Below the pieces are notes generated by a model, which worked only from the letters and a program-made list of their open reading frames with translations, made no database searches and was not told where the DNA came from. A program made the position numbers and the translations under genes. A DNA stretch of 63,569 nt from Methanomicrobiaceae archaeon (GTDB lineage Archaea; Halobacteriota; Methanomicrobia; Methanomicrobiales; Methanomicrobiaceae): positions 1 through 63,569 of the forward strand of contig JAFGWE010000037.1 in the NCBI GenBank assembly GCA_016937345.1. The letters are read 5' to 3'. Below are positions 32,547 to 40,502 of the stretch, in pieces (position 1 is the first letter of the stretch; the number at the start of each line of letters is the position of its first letter).

Positions 32547-33158
32547 ACCTGTGTTGTTTTCCTGAACACTTTTTAAAGAAAAGTCAGATTTGCAAAGTTC
32601 ATCCATTATCCTTGCATTGCCATCAGCCGGCTCGTTTACGACTGCGATATGCACCAGAACCATGTCTGACCAGAAGTAGCGGTCGTTCTGACTGTCGTAA
32701 TGCAGCATCCCATAGAACCTGATTGAGAAGTAGGTGTTCTCCGGATCCCGGCGGATCCTCGCTGCAACCTCTTTCTGGATCGGGGTATCTTCCCAGAATT
32801 CAATGTCGGCAATTATCCCGGCTATTTTCCCATCGGATGTCTGAACCTTGTCAGAATATTCCAGGGCAAATGTCCCGCCAATTTTGTCAAGGAACCGGTA
32901 TGAATGATCAAGCACAATCGGAACCGGGAAAAGGTCGCGGTTTTCTTTGCTTTTAATATCCTCTGCCCGGGCAGTCATCTCTTTGAGTTCTGCGGCGGAG
33001 ACTTCGGTCTGGTTGTGAACCCCTTCTGTGACTGCAATTATTCGTCTCTGCAGCGGCTTGTTGTCCTCAGGTTCATCTTCTGAAAAATTGAATGCCTCCT
33101 GAAGAATGAGGTCTGATGCACGGACTGTGAGGTCAAAATTTTGATAACCCTCTTTCAT
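32208..33158 (-). CDS. Prohead protease fused to scaffold
   Basis: A 316-residue protein. Residues 1-195 are a viral prohead protease: histidine in VLDHSY near 84, serine in YFSIRFYG near 143, and acidic partner in IAVVNEPADG. Residues 205-316 are a coiled-coil scaffold (IEDLEKRLDTLEKENSNLRAW) ending in a helix. The scaffold shapes the prohead and is then cut away. A late-promoter copy lies between the two parts. ATG 33158 is about 27 nt from its own late TATA. Confidence 0.82.
   Translation of the reverse strand: MKEGYQNFDLTVRASDLILQEAFNFSEDEPEDNKPLQRRIIAVTEGVHNQTEVSAAELKEMTARAEDIKSKENRDLFPVPIVLDHSYRFLDKIGGTFALEYSDKVQTSDGKIAGIIADIEFWEDTPIQKEVAARIRRDPENTYFSIRFYGMLHYDSQNDRYFWSDMVLVHIAVVNEPADGNARIMDELCKSDFSLKSVQENNTGMGIEDLEKRLDTLEKENSNLRAWKDSKEQAELAAKQQSEKEDFVERASVLAEIMNLDNGINKGFVKNLSLEQLKEYKADLERRLPKTSTEKGAAGQMSSEQSIEDLAKKLVE
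32571..32588 (-). promoter_or_regulatory. Late promoter copy 4, inside the protease gene
   Basis: Minus strand TCTGACTTTTCTTTAAAA. It codes for SDFSLK in the protease frame and places a TATA-like TTTAAA about 28 nt before ATG 32546. Confidence 0.65.
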
Positions 33159-33181
33159 GAGGGATTGATTGAAAAATTATT

Positions 33182-33199
33182 GTTAAAAAGAAAAGTCAG
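33182..33199 (-). promoter_or_regulatory. Late promoter copy 3 (protease/scaffold)
   Basis: Minus strand CTGACTTTTCTTTTTAAC. TATA centre about 27 nt before ATG 33158. It overlaps the end of the upstream cysteine gene. Confidence 0.7.
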
Positions 33200-33414
33200 T
33201 CTTTGGATTCAAAAGTAATGCCATTATCGCCAGGGTATGATTCGTCATGATTATTTTTGCCTTCCCAGATATCATCCGGAATCCCGTCAGGAAAAGCATC
33301 ACAGACCTCAATCCCGTTGGCCCAGCCTGTTTTTTCTTTCCAGCCTTTAAAGTGTTTACACACTCCGCAGCGGCTATATGGGCTCCTTTCCTTTCCATCA
33401 AGTGTTGATGTCAT
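33196..33414 (-). CDS. Small cysteine-containing protein following MuF
   Basis: A 72-residue protein with CGVCKHFKGW (C16, C19) and C38, then PDGIPDDIWEGKNNHDESYPGDNGI. Small proteins with this CxxC...GIP...H...PGD pattern are common beside head genes in proviruses, and the cysteines likely hold a metal. ATG 33414 overlaps the MuF stop in an ATGA junction; an upstream in-frame ATG at 33420 lies in MuF. The other long frame here is a shadow. Confidence 0.7.
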   Translation of the reverse strand: MTSTLDGKERSPYSRCGVCKHFKGWKEKTGWANGIEVCDAFPDGIPDDIWEGKNNHDESYPGDNGITFESKD

Positions 33415-34814
33415 TTCCAAGTCTCCCGAACATATCTGAATCCCCTGGCAGATGCGATACTATTCCATATTTCATGAGAGTGTTCTTTCCAGGCTTGAAC
33501 TTCTGACAGTTCATTATTGATTACTTTGCCATAATATTTTGGGTATAATCTCATTCTTTCAGTCTCGAAATCCCGCTGGATATCTTTTACCAGTTCTGAT
33601 GTGAAGGTTTCATGTCCCTCCGGAGGTTTCATTGAATAACGGTATTCAGTTCCGATTGCCCGGATCTCTTTTAATCCAGAATTTCCGGAAGACATGAGAT
33701 CCCCTGGAGAAAACGAAGATCCGCTGGGATGATTGTGAGTAAGAATCCTGCCCGGGAATAAATCCAATTCTTTTCTTGTGAATCCGATATGATCTTTAGT
33801 TCCAACTTTTGAGAAAATCGCCCCTTCTTTTTCGTCAAATAGGTAGCACTTTTCAGTTGCACGACTCCTGATTGAATATTCCTTGTCGTAAATAATCTGA
33901 TTGAGATCTATTTCGGATTCTTCACCAATAACGTTCTGGAGGAACTTAGCAATATCTCCGTCTTTCTTAGACTCCGGAAGTTCTTCAAGTGCTTTTTTGG
34001 CCCACTCTTTACGCTGCTTTTCATAGACTGACGGGTCTTTGTCAAGCTTTGAGTCATTGAACCATGCTTTTTGCCTGCAGCGGCAGTTGTAGTCTTTCAT
34101 GACCTCAAGAGCCATGTCGGATTCTTCAGTTCCGAATATGAACACACGGCCGTGAAGTGCAACGTGATGGGGCCTGCTTCTTTCGTCACTTACGCAAAGA
34201 TAAACCCATCCCTCCCTTCCTGATTCAATGTATTTCTGCTGATGACCATATGCAAAAGCAGACTTCATCTGCGTTCTGGAAAGAGTATCAGCATAGGTCT
34301 CTGTGGGCAGTGTGATCTTCTTCTTGATGACCTTTTCTTTCCATTTTAGAGAGCCGTCCGGATTTACATGTACATACCTGCGGGTTTTTCCAACCGAATC
34401 AAAAGTGATGGTGTTGCCCCATCCGGATTTTAAGACCTTCTGAAGTTCCCGCTGCACCTCGATGTAAGAGGTATTCTTTCGGATCCCAGAATCGATGATG
34501 CCAGTCAGTTCTCCGGACAGGTTTCCGAAGGCCTCGTCAAGTCTGGGTGCAAGGCTTTCGATGACAGGATCAAGGCCTGCAAGGCCGACAGGTTCATAGT
34601 CGCCAACCTCTGTTGCTGCTCTGGCTGCTCCTTCAAGGTATGCAACTGTTATCTGCTGAGAAAGCAGGGAGATAAGGTTGCTCTTTGCTTCTGCAGTCCG
34701 CTGCTCGATGTAATTCCTGAGTGCCTGCAGGACCTCTTCTTCGACTGAGAAATCAGTAACTATCAGATTGATAGATTCTGATAGATTTTGAAAAGGGTTA
34801 TAGGCCAAGGACAT
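33411..34814 (-). CDS. Head morphogenesis protein MuF with JAMM-like C-terminal domain
   Basis: A 467-residue minor head protein. Residues 1-290 are the MuF/gp7 part, with ADTLSRTQMKSAFAYGHQQKY, ERSRPHHVALHGRVF and the end motif YNCRCRQKAWF. A further domain (about 320-460) contains THNHPSGSSFSPGDL near residue 357, close to the HxHPxG...SxxD metal motif of JAMM/MPN enzymes such as RadC. I start at ATG 34814, which has AGGAGG 9 bases before it; ATG 34841 lies further inside portal. The extra domain may be an injected effector or a protease. That role is inferred. Confidence 0.8.
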   Translation of the reverse strand: MSLAYNPFQNLSESINLIVTDFSVEEEVLQALRNYIEQRTAEAKSNLISLLSQQITVAYLEGAARAATEVGDYEPVGLAGLDPVIESLAPRLDEAFGNLSGELTGIIDSGIRKNTSYIEVQRELQKVLKSGWGNTITFDSVGKTRRYVHVNPDGSLKWKEKVIKKKITLPTETYADTLSRTQMKSAFAYGHQQKYIESGREGWVYLCVSDERSRPHHVALHGRVFIFGTEESDMALEVMKDYNCRCRQKAWFNDSKLDKDPSVYEKQRKEWAKKALEELPESKKDGDIAKFLQNVIGEESEIDLNQIIYDKEYSIRSRATEKCYLFDEKEGAIFSKVGTKDHIGFTRKELDLFPGRILTHNHPSGSSFSPGDLMSSGNSGLKEIRAIGTEYRYSMKPPEGHETFTSELVKDIQRDFETERMRLYPKYYGKVINNELSEVQAWKEHSHEIWNSIASARGFRYVRETWK

Positions 34815-36231
34815 CCCTGATGTCCTCCTGCATGGATTCAATCTCTTCTTTGAACTGCTCCTTTGAGCTCTTTGCAGTCTTAATCACAGGTTTGGGAATA
34901 CCTTTTTGCGAGCTGAACCGCTGCATTGATGGTTGCTCAATGTCCGGGGTTTCTACTCCGCCGGATATCGGATAGCCCATCTCCTCAAGGAACTTTCTGA
35001 TGACCTCTTCCGGAAGGTATGGCAGGACTGCACCGATTATCTTCGCTTTCTCAAGCTTATCTTCAGGTGTCAGGTCCTCGAACTTGAACTTGACAGAACC
35101 TGCAGGGAGGCCTTTTGCCTTCAGCCATGGCTCTATGAGTTCATCGAGGAAGGTTTCTTCAAAGATCTTTCGTTCCGGAGACAGGTTGCGTTCAAAGAAG
35201 GCCATCTGGATGGTTCCGACGCTGCGGTTGCTGCTCTTTGATTCTGTGAAAGAATCTGCCCACCCCATAGCAGCGTTGAACTGGTCCTCGTTGTGCTCCT
35301 GTGCCCTTATGACGGCCTGTGGGTTGCCGGTCGGCTCCACAAGAGAGACATCCATCCTGTCGCCGTCGTCTCCCTTCCTGCGGCCACGGAAGAAGAAGTC
35401 AAGACCGGCACGAATGCCTCTTTTGAGCTCTTTTTTTACATTGTCTTTTTCCGTGTCCCAGAGATCATGTGGGATGATGAACTTGTGCTTCGGATCTCCG
35501 TGACGCTTGGCCATGATTGCCTGGTCTTTTTCGATGCCGAGCTTGTTCATCATCAGGACATAGTTCTGTTTTGGAAGGGCAAGGCCGAGAGGGTTCCTGT
35601 GACTCGGATGCCTGAGTATCATGATAAGTTCATCAGGCATGAAGAAAACGGACTGGTCCTTTTCAGGTTCTATATCTTTTTTATCCCAGTGCTGCACGAA
35701 GCCGATGACATTGTCTCCCGGGCCTTCCTTCAGACCGCTGCTGTAATCCCTGTATTTTTTCTTGTCCTGCAGGTAATCTTTGAGGTCTTTAACATCATCT
35801 TCATTGTCAAAAAAGACCTTTATTGACGGGGGGTAAAGGGATTTAATCTTTTTGAGTTCGTTCTTTTTTACTCCGAGGAGAAGATCCCAGACCGGCTCTA
35901 TGAAGCAGCGGCCGTATACATCCCGGGTTGCAAAGAAGTCGATTGCCTTGGTGTTGAAGTGCAGCCTGCCGAAGGTTTTGTCCAGTTCTGTCTGAACCTT
36001 GGGTGTGTCGCTGACAAGCTCAAAGGCCATGGCATTCTTTGCCCTGGACTGAATGATGTGTGCCATCTTTCCCTGCTCGGCTGCCCACTCGCACCAGTTG
36101 TCCCACCCGCCTTCGGGGATGTATTTAGGGTCGTATATCTTTCCTTTGCCCCGTTCGTCTTCGTCCCAGTCGCGGATATCATGAAGATCATATGGTTTTG
36201 ATTTATTTGTCAGGCCAGAGAGAATTCCCAT
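34798..36231 (-). CDS. Portal protein
   Basis: A 477-residue protein after terminase, fitting the DUF935/DUF1073-like portal group. It carries GRCFIEPVWDLL, DELIMILRHPSHRNPLGLALPKQNYVLMMNKLG and the stem-to-wing region AAMGWADSFTESKSSNRSVGTIQMAFFERNLSPER. The portal is the dodecameric channel for DNA entry. The C-terminus overlaps MuF by 17 nt. A late promoter precedes ATG 36231. Confidence 0.85.
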   Translation of the reverse strand: MGILSGLTNKSKPYDLHDIRDWDEDERGKGKIYDPKYIPEGGWDNWCEWAAEQGKMAHIIQSRAKNAMAFELVSDTPKVQTELDKTFGRLHFNTKAIDFFATRDVYGRCFIEPVWDLLLGVKKNELKKIKSLYPPSIKVFFDNEDDVKDLKDYLQDKKKYRDYSSGLKEGPGDNVIGFVQHWDKKDIEPEKDQSVFFMPDELIMILRHPSHRNPLGLALPKQNYVLMMNKLGIEKDQAIMAKRHGDPKHKFIIPHDLWDTEKDNVKKELKRGIRAGLDFFFRGRRKGDDGDRMDVSLVEPTGNPQAVIRAQEHNEDQFNAAMGWADSFTESKSSNRSVGTIQMAFFERNLSPERKIFEETFLDELIEPWLKAKGLPAGSVKFKFEDLTPEDKLEKAKIIGAVLPYLPEEVIRKFLEEMGYPISGGVETPDIEQPSMQRFSSQKGIPKPVIKTAKSSKEQFKEEIESMQEDIRDVLGL

Positions 36232-36253
36232 GCCTGTTGAATATGGGGAATTG

Positions 36254-36273
36254 TTTTAAAAAGGAAAGTTGGA
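36254..36273 (-). promoter_or_regulatory. Late promoter copy 2 (portal), possibly bidirectional
   Basis: Minus strand TCCAACTTTCCTTTTTAAAA. The TATA-like TTTTAAAA (36254-36261) is a palindrome. It lies about 26 nt from ATG 36231 on the minus strand and about 26 nt from ATG 36283 on the plus strand. Confidence 0.65.
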
Positions 36274-36282
36274 ATTTGATAT

Positions 36283-36654
36283 ATGAGTAAAGAACCCGTC
36301 CCTGTCTGGATTTGTGATGATTGCAAAAATAAAGTCGAAGGAACCCCTCAGGAAAAGAAATGCCCTTATTGCGGAGCTACGTTAACGAATGTAGAATTAC
36401 AATTAAAAGATGGATTAGCAATTAAAGATTCTATTGAAATTAATATTCTTCAGTATATCAAGCCGTTTTTCAACATTTCTCTGTTGCTCATATTTATTGG
36501 CCCCATAATGTCCTCAATCATTTCTGTATTGGTTTTAGGTGTTAATGGCATTCTGTTATCTTTTATAATGGGTATTTGCTTTGCATTGATTGGATTCTAT
36601 ATTGGCAAAAATGCGATTGAAAAAACAAAAATACTTTTTGAAAAATCTAGGTAA
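36283..36654 (+). CDS. Zinc-ribbon membrane protein (cargo gene between portal and terminase)
   Basis: A 123-residue protein on the opposite strand to the head genes. An N-terminal zinc ribbon (C11, C14, C27, C30) is followed by two membrane spans at about 63-85 and 88-110. It is AT-rich and has no place in the normal portal-terminase order, so it looks acquired. It may serve as a surface or exclusion factor. Its end overlaps the terminase end by 8 nt. Confidence 0.7.
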   Translation: MSKEPVPVWICDDCKNKVEGTPQEKKCPYCGATLTNVELQLKDGLAIKDSIEINILQYIKPFFNISLLLIFIGPIMSSIISVLVLGVNGILLSFIMGICFALIGFYIGKNAIEKTKILFEKSR

Positions 36655-38137
36655 AATCCCCCTCCCTATAATCACTTTTCTGATAAAGCTCAATATCCTG
36701 CAGCATCACGTTGGCATATGAGGCATTGTCTACCTGGTCGTCGTGTTTCCCATATGGGAATTCCAGGAGTTCATCTTCATACACGCCAAGCCAGGGGGCA
36801 CCTTTCTGATGATATACCATGCCGCTCTTGTATCGCCGGGCCATAGGGATTGCACGGACATACTTATCCCCTTCCGGTTTGAGTTCTTCGACCGGCAGCG
36901 AGGTTCTTTTCAGGTTTTGCCAGAGGGCTAGTCCTACCCCGTTTGGTTCTACACCCTGGGCAGCAGGATGCCACCTGTGAAAAGCTTGATCGAAAAGATC
37001 CGGCTGGTCTGGCTCTTCTATCCTGTCCCGGATGACGTCTAAGAGGAGCAGCTCATTGTGAGGTGTCGCTGCCCATGTCGCAAGCACGAAATAGTCAGCT
37101 GTCTCTTTCGTGGAACCTGCAGGGTCACAGGTCTGAAAGACGGTGCAGCGTGAGTCGCTCCATCTTTTTTCTCCTTCCGGAGTGTGAAGGATAAACCACT
37201 CATCTTCCTTTTCAAAGTATCTGAAGTATTGCCGCTTGAAGAGGTTTCCTTCCGGATCTCCCGGCCGCTGCTGATATAATGAGTTCCATTCAAAGGGCAG
37301 GAGGTCTTCCTTGATTGCGAGGAGTTCATCGATACCAAACATTTCAGGCCAGAGAGGTTCTCCTGGTTCCCGACCTATGAGATCATTCTCTTCTGCAATG
37401 GCAGGGAGGTTTATCACAGTCCACTCATCGCTGCCATTTTCCATTTTGTTGAGAAGGTAACCTGCAAGGTCTTCCTTATGCCACCTTGTCTGAATAAGGA
37501 TAATTGCTCCCTTTGCAGTAAGGCGTGTCCTGAGAACTGTCCTGAACCATGCAAGAACTTTCTGGCGTTGAGCTTCAGAGAAAGCATCTTCAGGACCTTT
37601 GAAAGGGTCATCAATAATTGCAACATTCGCTCTTCTGCCGGTTATTGCCCCACCCGCACCTGCTGCTCGAACTCTTCCACGATAACCTTTCAAACCCCAC
37701 TTTTTTACAGCTGATGTTGCTTGAGGGAGTTCCTCTCCGAAGATAGACTTGCCAAATTCCTTGAGCTTGTCTCTTGCTATCTCTGAGAAATCTTCAGCAA
37801 GGTTTGCACCGTAAGATGTTATCAAAACGTCGTGCTGAGGGTGCCGGCCCAGATACCACGCAGGAAAAGATTTTGTAGCGACCTCTGATTTACCATGGCC
37901 GGGAGGCATTGTAATTATGACTTTTCTGATCTCACCTCTTTCTACTGCTTCGAGGACATTGCAAAGATAATCCAGATGTTTTGCGGGCTCCCATATACCT
38001 CGAGTAGTATACTCAGTAAAAAAAGAGAGCTTATTCTTTGCCAGAGTCAGCAGCGCCTTTTCTATTTCTCCGTCTCCAAAGCTCTGCAAGAAGCTCTGCT
38101 GAGTCTGCATCTTCGGTAATGAGTCTTGAGAGGTCAT
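36647..38137 (-). CDS. terL: Terminase large subunit
   Basis: A 496-residue DNA packaging motor. The ATPase part has Walker A PPGHGKS (78-84), Walker B VAIIDDP (D176, D177) and the coupling motif ILIQTRWHKEDL. The C-terminal nuclease part has acidic sites in CDPAGSTKETADYF and HDDQVDNASYANV. The start region overlaps the small subunit by 107 bases; ATG 38137 keeps the conserved helix ALLTLAKNKLSFFTEYT, and ATG 38110 would also. Confidence 0.93.
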   Translation of the reverse strand: MTSQDSLPKMQTQQSFLQSFGDGEIEKALLTLAKNKLSFFTEYTTRGIWEPAKHLDYLCNVLEAVERGEIRKVIITMPPGHGKSEVATKSFPAWYLGRHPQHDVLITSYGANLAEDFSEIARDKLKEFGKSIFGEELPQATSAVKKWGLKGYRGRVRAAGAGGAITGRRANVAIIDDPFKGPEDAFSEAQRQKVLAWFRTVLRTRLTAKGAIILIQTRWHKEDLAGYLLNKMENGSDEWTVINLPAIAEENDLIGREPGEPLWPEMFGIDELLAIKEDLLPFEWNSLYQQRPGDPEGNLFKRQYFRYFEKEDEWFILHTPEGEKRWSDSRCTVFQTCDPAGSTKETADYFVLATWAATPHNELLLLDVIRDRIEEPDQPDLFDQAFHRWHPAAQGVEPNGVGLALWQNLKRTSLPVEELKPEGDKYVRAIPMARRYKSGMVYHQKGAPWLGVYEDELLEFPYGKHDDQVDNASYANVMLQDIELYQKSDYREGDFT

Positions 38138-38618
38138 TTGATGTTGAGATATCTCCTGAATGTTCTGTTCTTTCCGTTACTTCCCCGTGTTCAAGCCGTT
38201 CGTTCCTGACAATCGAATCAGTGACCTGTCTCCAGTCTGACATTGACATGAGGGGAGGTTTCTTGATTTTTCCACTCTCGTAGTTTTCCCACTGTTTTAG
38301 GAGGTGGTCTGTTTGCTTCTCAAGGATTTTCCGCTGCTTGGTAAGGATGTCTCTCCGGGATTTTGCAGCGGATTTAATGTCCTGCTTCAGTTGTGTCTCT
38401 TCCTCCTGTCTCTGGACTTCATCAAGGTGATTGTCGTAGGCTTTGACCCGGACAATCCAGTCGTGTGTCCGAGACCACTCCTTTATCCACCTTGAGCTCT
38501 TCTGCAAGGCTTCTGATACTTTGGATAAGGATCTGTCTGGCCCGAGATCCCGGTATACACAGAATGCAGCGAAGGCCTTCTCAGATTCCTTTGGCTGAAT
38601 TTCCCAGGGAAGAGTCAT
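38031..38618 (-). CDS. terS: Terminase small subunit
   Basis: A 195-residue protein. The N-terminal third is an HTH (SLSKVSEALQKSSRWIKEWSRTHDW) that would bind the packaging site. The centre is a long coiled helix (KQDIKSAAKSRRDILTKQRK) for ring assembly. The C-terminal end would contact TerL. It opens the late head operon and has a late promoter before ATG 38618. Confidence 0.82.
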   Translation of the reverse strand: MTLPWEIQPKESEKAFAAFCVYRDLGPDRSLSKVSEALQKSSRWIKEWSRTHDWIVRVKAYDNHLDEVQRQEEETQLKQDIKSAAKSRRDILTKQRKILEKQTDHLLKQWENYESGKIKKPPLMSMSDWRQVTDSIVRNERLEHGEVTERTEHSGDISTSNDLSRLITEDADSAELLAELWRRRNRKGAADSGKE

Positions 38619-38639
38619 TGTGATAAAATAGTGATGGGG

Positions 38640-38659
38640 TTTAAAAAAGGGAAGTCAGA
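38640..38659 (-). promoter_or_regulatory. Late promoter copy 1 (terminase)
   Basis: Minus strand TCTGACTTCCCTTTTTTAAA. TATA centre about 24 nt before ATG 38618; the first copy in the direction of transcription. Confidence 0.7.
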
Positions 38660-38672
38660 CGTAATTTTGATT

Positions 38673-38918
38673 TTAACGTATTTTGTTTAAAAGATATACC
38701 ACAATTACCAGAATACCTGCTGCTTTAAGTAAATCATTATCTAAAAAATTCGCATTACCAACGATATCAATTATAGATGCCAGTAGATTCAGTTGAGCAG
38801 CTGCTTCTTTACATAAAAAACAAACCCCAATAGCTGTCCCAATAGGGACAATTTCTTTTATTATTGGAATTTTTTTGACTTCATCCATTGTTTGAAAAAT
38901 TACATCTGATATTTCCAT
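38673..38918 (-). CDS. Small two-span membrane protein, possible holin
   Basis: An 81-residue AT-rich protein with two hydrophobic segments (about 24-52 and 65-79) and a basic end NKIR. Size and topology would suit a holin, though that is a guess. A TATA-like element near 38943 lies about 25 nt before ATG 38918 but lacks the late TGAC block. It stands between the early block and the terminase genes. Confidence 0.5.
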   Translation of the reverse strand: MEISDVIFQTMDEVKKIPIIKEIVPIGTAIGVCFLCKEAAAQLNLLASIIDIVGNANFLDNDLLKAAGILVIVVYLLNKIR

Positions 38919-38995
38919 AATTTTTTATTGACCCAGTTATATTTAAAATTGAATTTTGTGGTGTATTTTTGCTCGATTATCACCATTGTCTCAAA

Positions 38996-39754
38996 TCAGG
39001 CTTCACTTCCGATGAAATCAAACAGGTTTGCCTGACCATGATAACCGGCCGCTGCAGCGACAACTTCACTGGTGCAGACCTTCTCTTCCTTAACCCCGGA
39101 GAGGAAGGGTAATTTCAGGAACTTCTCTGCAGCTGCAGCTGACACCCGGATACACTGAGGGGGAAGGCCGAGGTTTCTGAATGTCATAAAAGCGTCGAAG
39201 ACTTCCATTGTAAGCGAATTCCCCCAGATGGTCACTGCTGGGATCCCATGCAGCCAGGCATTCATCGTGCAGTAAACGAAGGCTTTGAACTCGACGTCCA
39301 CGTTTACAATGTAAAAATTGAATGCCCCGGAGTTGTTCCGGGCATAATGCTCCGCAATAGAGAGCATGAACCGCCCGGTACCACAGCAGCCGTCTGAAAA
39401 AGTCTGAGGGATTCCGTCAAGGCCTTCGCTGCCGACAGTTATCCCGGTGCACACATCGCAGATCGCTTTCGGTGTGAAAAACTGGCCGTTGCGTTCACTG
39501 GTCTGAAAGCTTCCTTCCATGTAAGCCCCGAACGGATCCGCAAATTCCCCTGCATTATCCCAGAACTCCTGACAGACTGACAGGATTTTTCCGAGCAGTT
39601 CGATGCCTGCTTTGTGCTTCTCAGCTGTTGCGGGTGTGTAATCCTGGCCGGCAATCAGAACCTCGTTGTAGATACGATCATGCAACGGCTGGGAGTTGAT
39701 AGGTTCCAGGGCCTCGAGGCCTTTCAGGCAGCGGTGAGAGTAAGAAGGTTTCAC
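38996..39754 (-). CDS. N6-adenine methyltransferase-like protein without the NPPY motif
   Basis: A 252-residue protein with the start of an HsdM-type methylase: RNGQFFTPKAICD (GQFFTP at 90-95) and the SAM motif DGCCGTGRFM (121-130). The catalytic NPPY/F motif IV is not found downstream, and the C-terminal half does not resemble a target-recognition domain. It may bind SAM or DNA without methylating, or use a changed site. It is tightly packed with the 125-residue gene (4-nt overlap). Confidence 0.65.
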   Translation of the reverse strand: MKPSYSHRCLKGLEALEPINSQPLHDRIYNEVLIAGQDYTPATAEKHKAGIELLGKILSVCQEFWDNAGEFADPFGAYMEGSFQTSERNGQFFTPKAICDVCTGITVGSEGLDGIPQTFSDGCCGTGRFMLSIAEHYARNNSGAFNFYIVNVDVEFKAFVYCTMNAWLHGIPAVTIWGNSLTMEVFDAFMTFRNLGLPPQCIRVSAAAAEKFLKLPFLSGVKEEKVCTSEVVAAAAGYHGQANLFDFIGSEA

Positions 39755-40128
39755 AGAACCTCCTCCTTTTTGCAGGGTTTCAGAGGTGCCTTATCCCGCT
39801 GCCCTGCGGCGACCTGACAGGCCCAGGCGTATGGTGTCACCCAGTTTGACTGTGACCGATAATCAAAAACAGAAACAGACAGCCGCGATGCTGACACTAC
39901 AGCGTTCGCCGACGGTGTCGAGCAGTCCTCCTCGTTAACGATGAAACCCATCTTGAAGGCCTTGGCAGCAGTTTCAGGGTCGTATTTGTGATTAGGGTAG
40001 AGGTGAACACATTCCTCTCCTCCCAGCAGCCGGTGCGTGTGCATCATGTCGCTGAAGTGCTCATCTCCGTTGATATGGAAGATAAGCTCGTTCGGTCCCT
40101 GACCGGCAACGAGAACGCCGTCGTTCAT
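39751..40128 (-). CDS. Early-region hypothetical protein
   Basis: A 125-residue protein starting MNDGVLVAGQGPNELIFHIN. It contains several His/Cys residues (HINGDEH, MMHTHRLLGGEECVHLYPNH), which may or may not bind metal. It overlaps the methylase-like gene by 4 nt and the nuclease gene by one base. No family is recognised. Confidence 0.55.
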   Translation of the reverse strand: MNDGVLVAGQGPNELIFHINGDEHFSDMMHTHRLLGGEECVHLYPNHKYDPETAAKAFKMGFIVNEEDCSTPSANAVVSASRLSVSVFDYRSQSNWVTPYAWACQVAAGQRDKAPLKPCKKEEVL

Positions 40129-40502
40129 CAGTCATACCTCCTGACGTATTCCCCAATCTCTGCTTTCTGCAGCAGCGACAGGTAATCTTCGGCTCGCATC
40201 GTGACCTTCCAATCTCTGTAAAACTGCTCTTGTTTGTCTTTAGACCTCTCTTTGTTCTTTCGATGACACACTACGGGGGTTGTGCCAGGATCTGCGTCCC
40301 TGATTGCCTGTGCCATTGCTTTGTCCACATTAAATTGCTGCTCGCGTTTTACCTCCAGATGAACCCCAGGAATACCGACGACATCCTCCCCTTCGAGACC
40401 ACTGTGCTGCTGCCCTCTTCTGCATCCGTGGTAACCGTGCTCCCGGCAGAACTTTGCCCACTCCCTTTCACCACTCTTTCCCTTCTCGCAGCTGTTGACC
40501 AT
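40128..40502 (-). CDS. PD-(D/E)xK nuclease, possible Holliday junction resolvase
   Basis: A 124-residue protein of resolvase size. The active set is E12 (KSGEREW), D40 (GEDVVGI) and E50-x-K52 (LEVKRE), a pattern shared by Hjc and VRR-NUC-type nucleases. The following CHRKNK loop is common in phage members. It may cut branched DNA made during recombination by the Bet-like protein nearby, or before packaging. Confidence 0.7.
   Translation of the reverse strand: MVNSCEKGKSGEREWAKFCREHGYHGCRRGQQHSGLEGEDVVGIPGVHLEVKREQQFNVDKAMAQAIRDADPGTTPVVCHRKNKERSKDKQEQFYRDWKVTMRAEDYLSLLQKAEIGEYVRRYD

Noticed and set aside
33183-33401. A 72-codon frame overlapping the small cysteine gene
   Set aside because: The other frame here has a clear conserved pattern (CxxC, GIP, PGD) and a coupled start. 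This one is a shadow; its ending matches the late promoter sequence.
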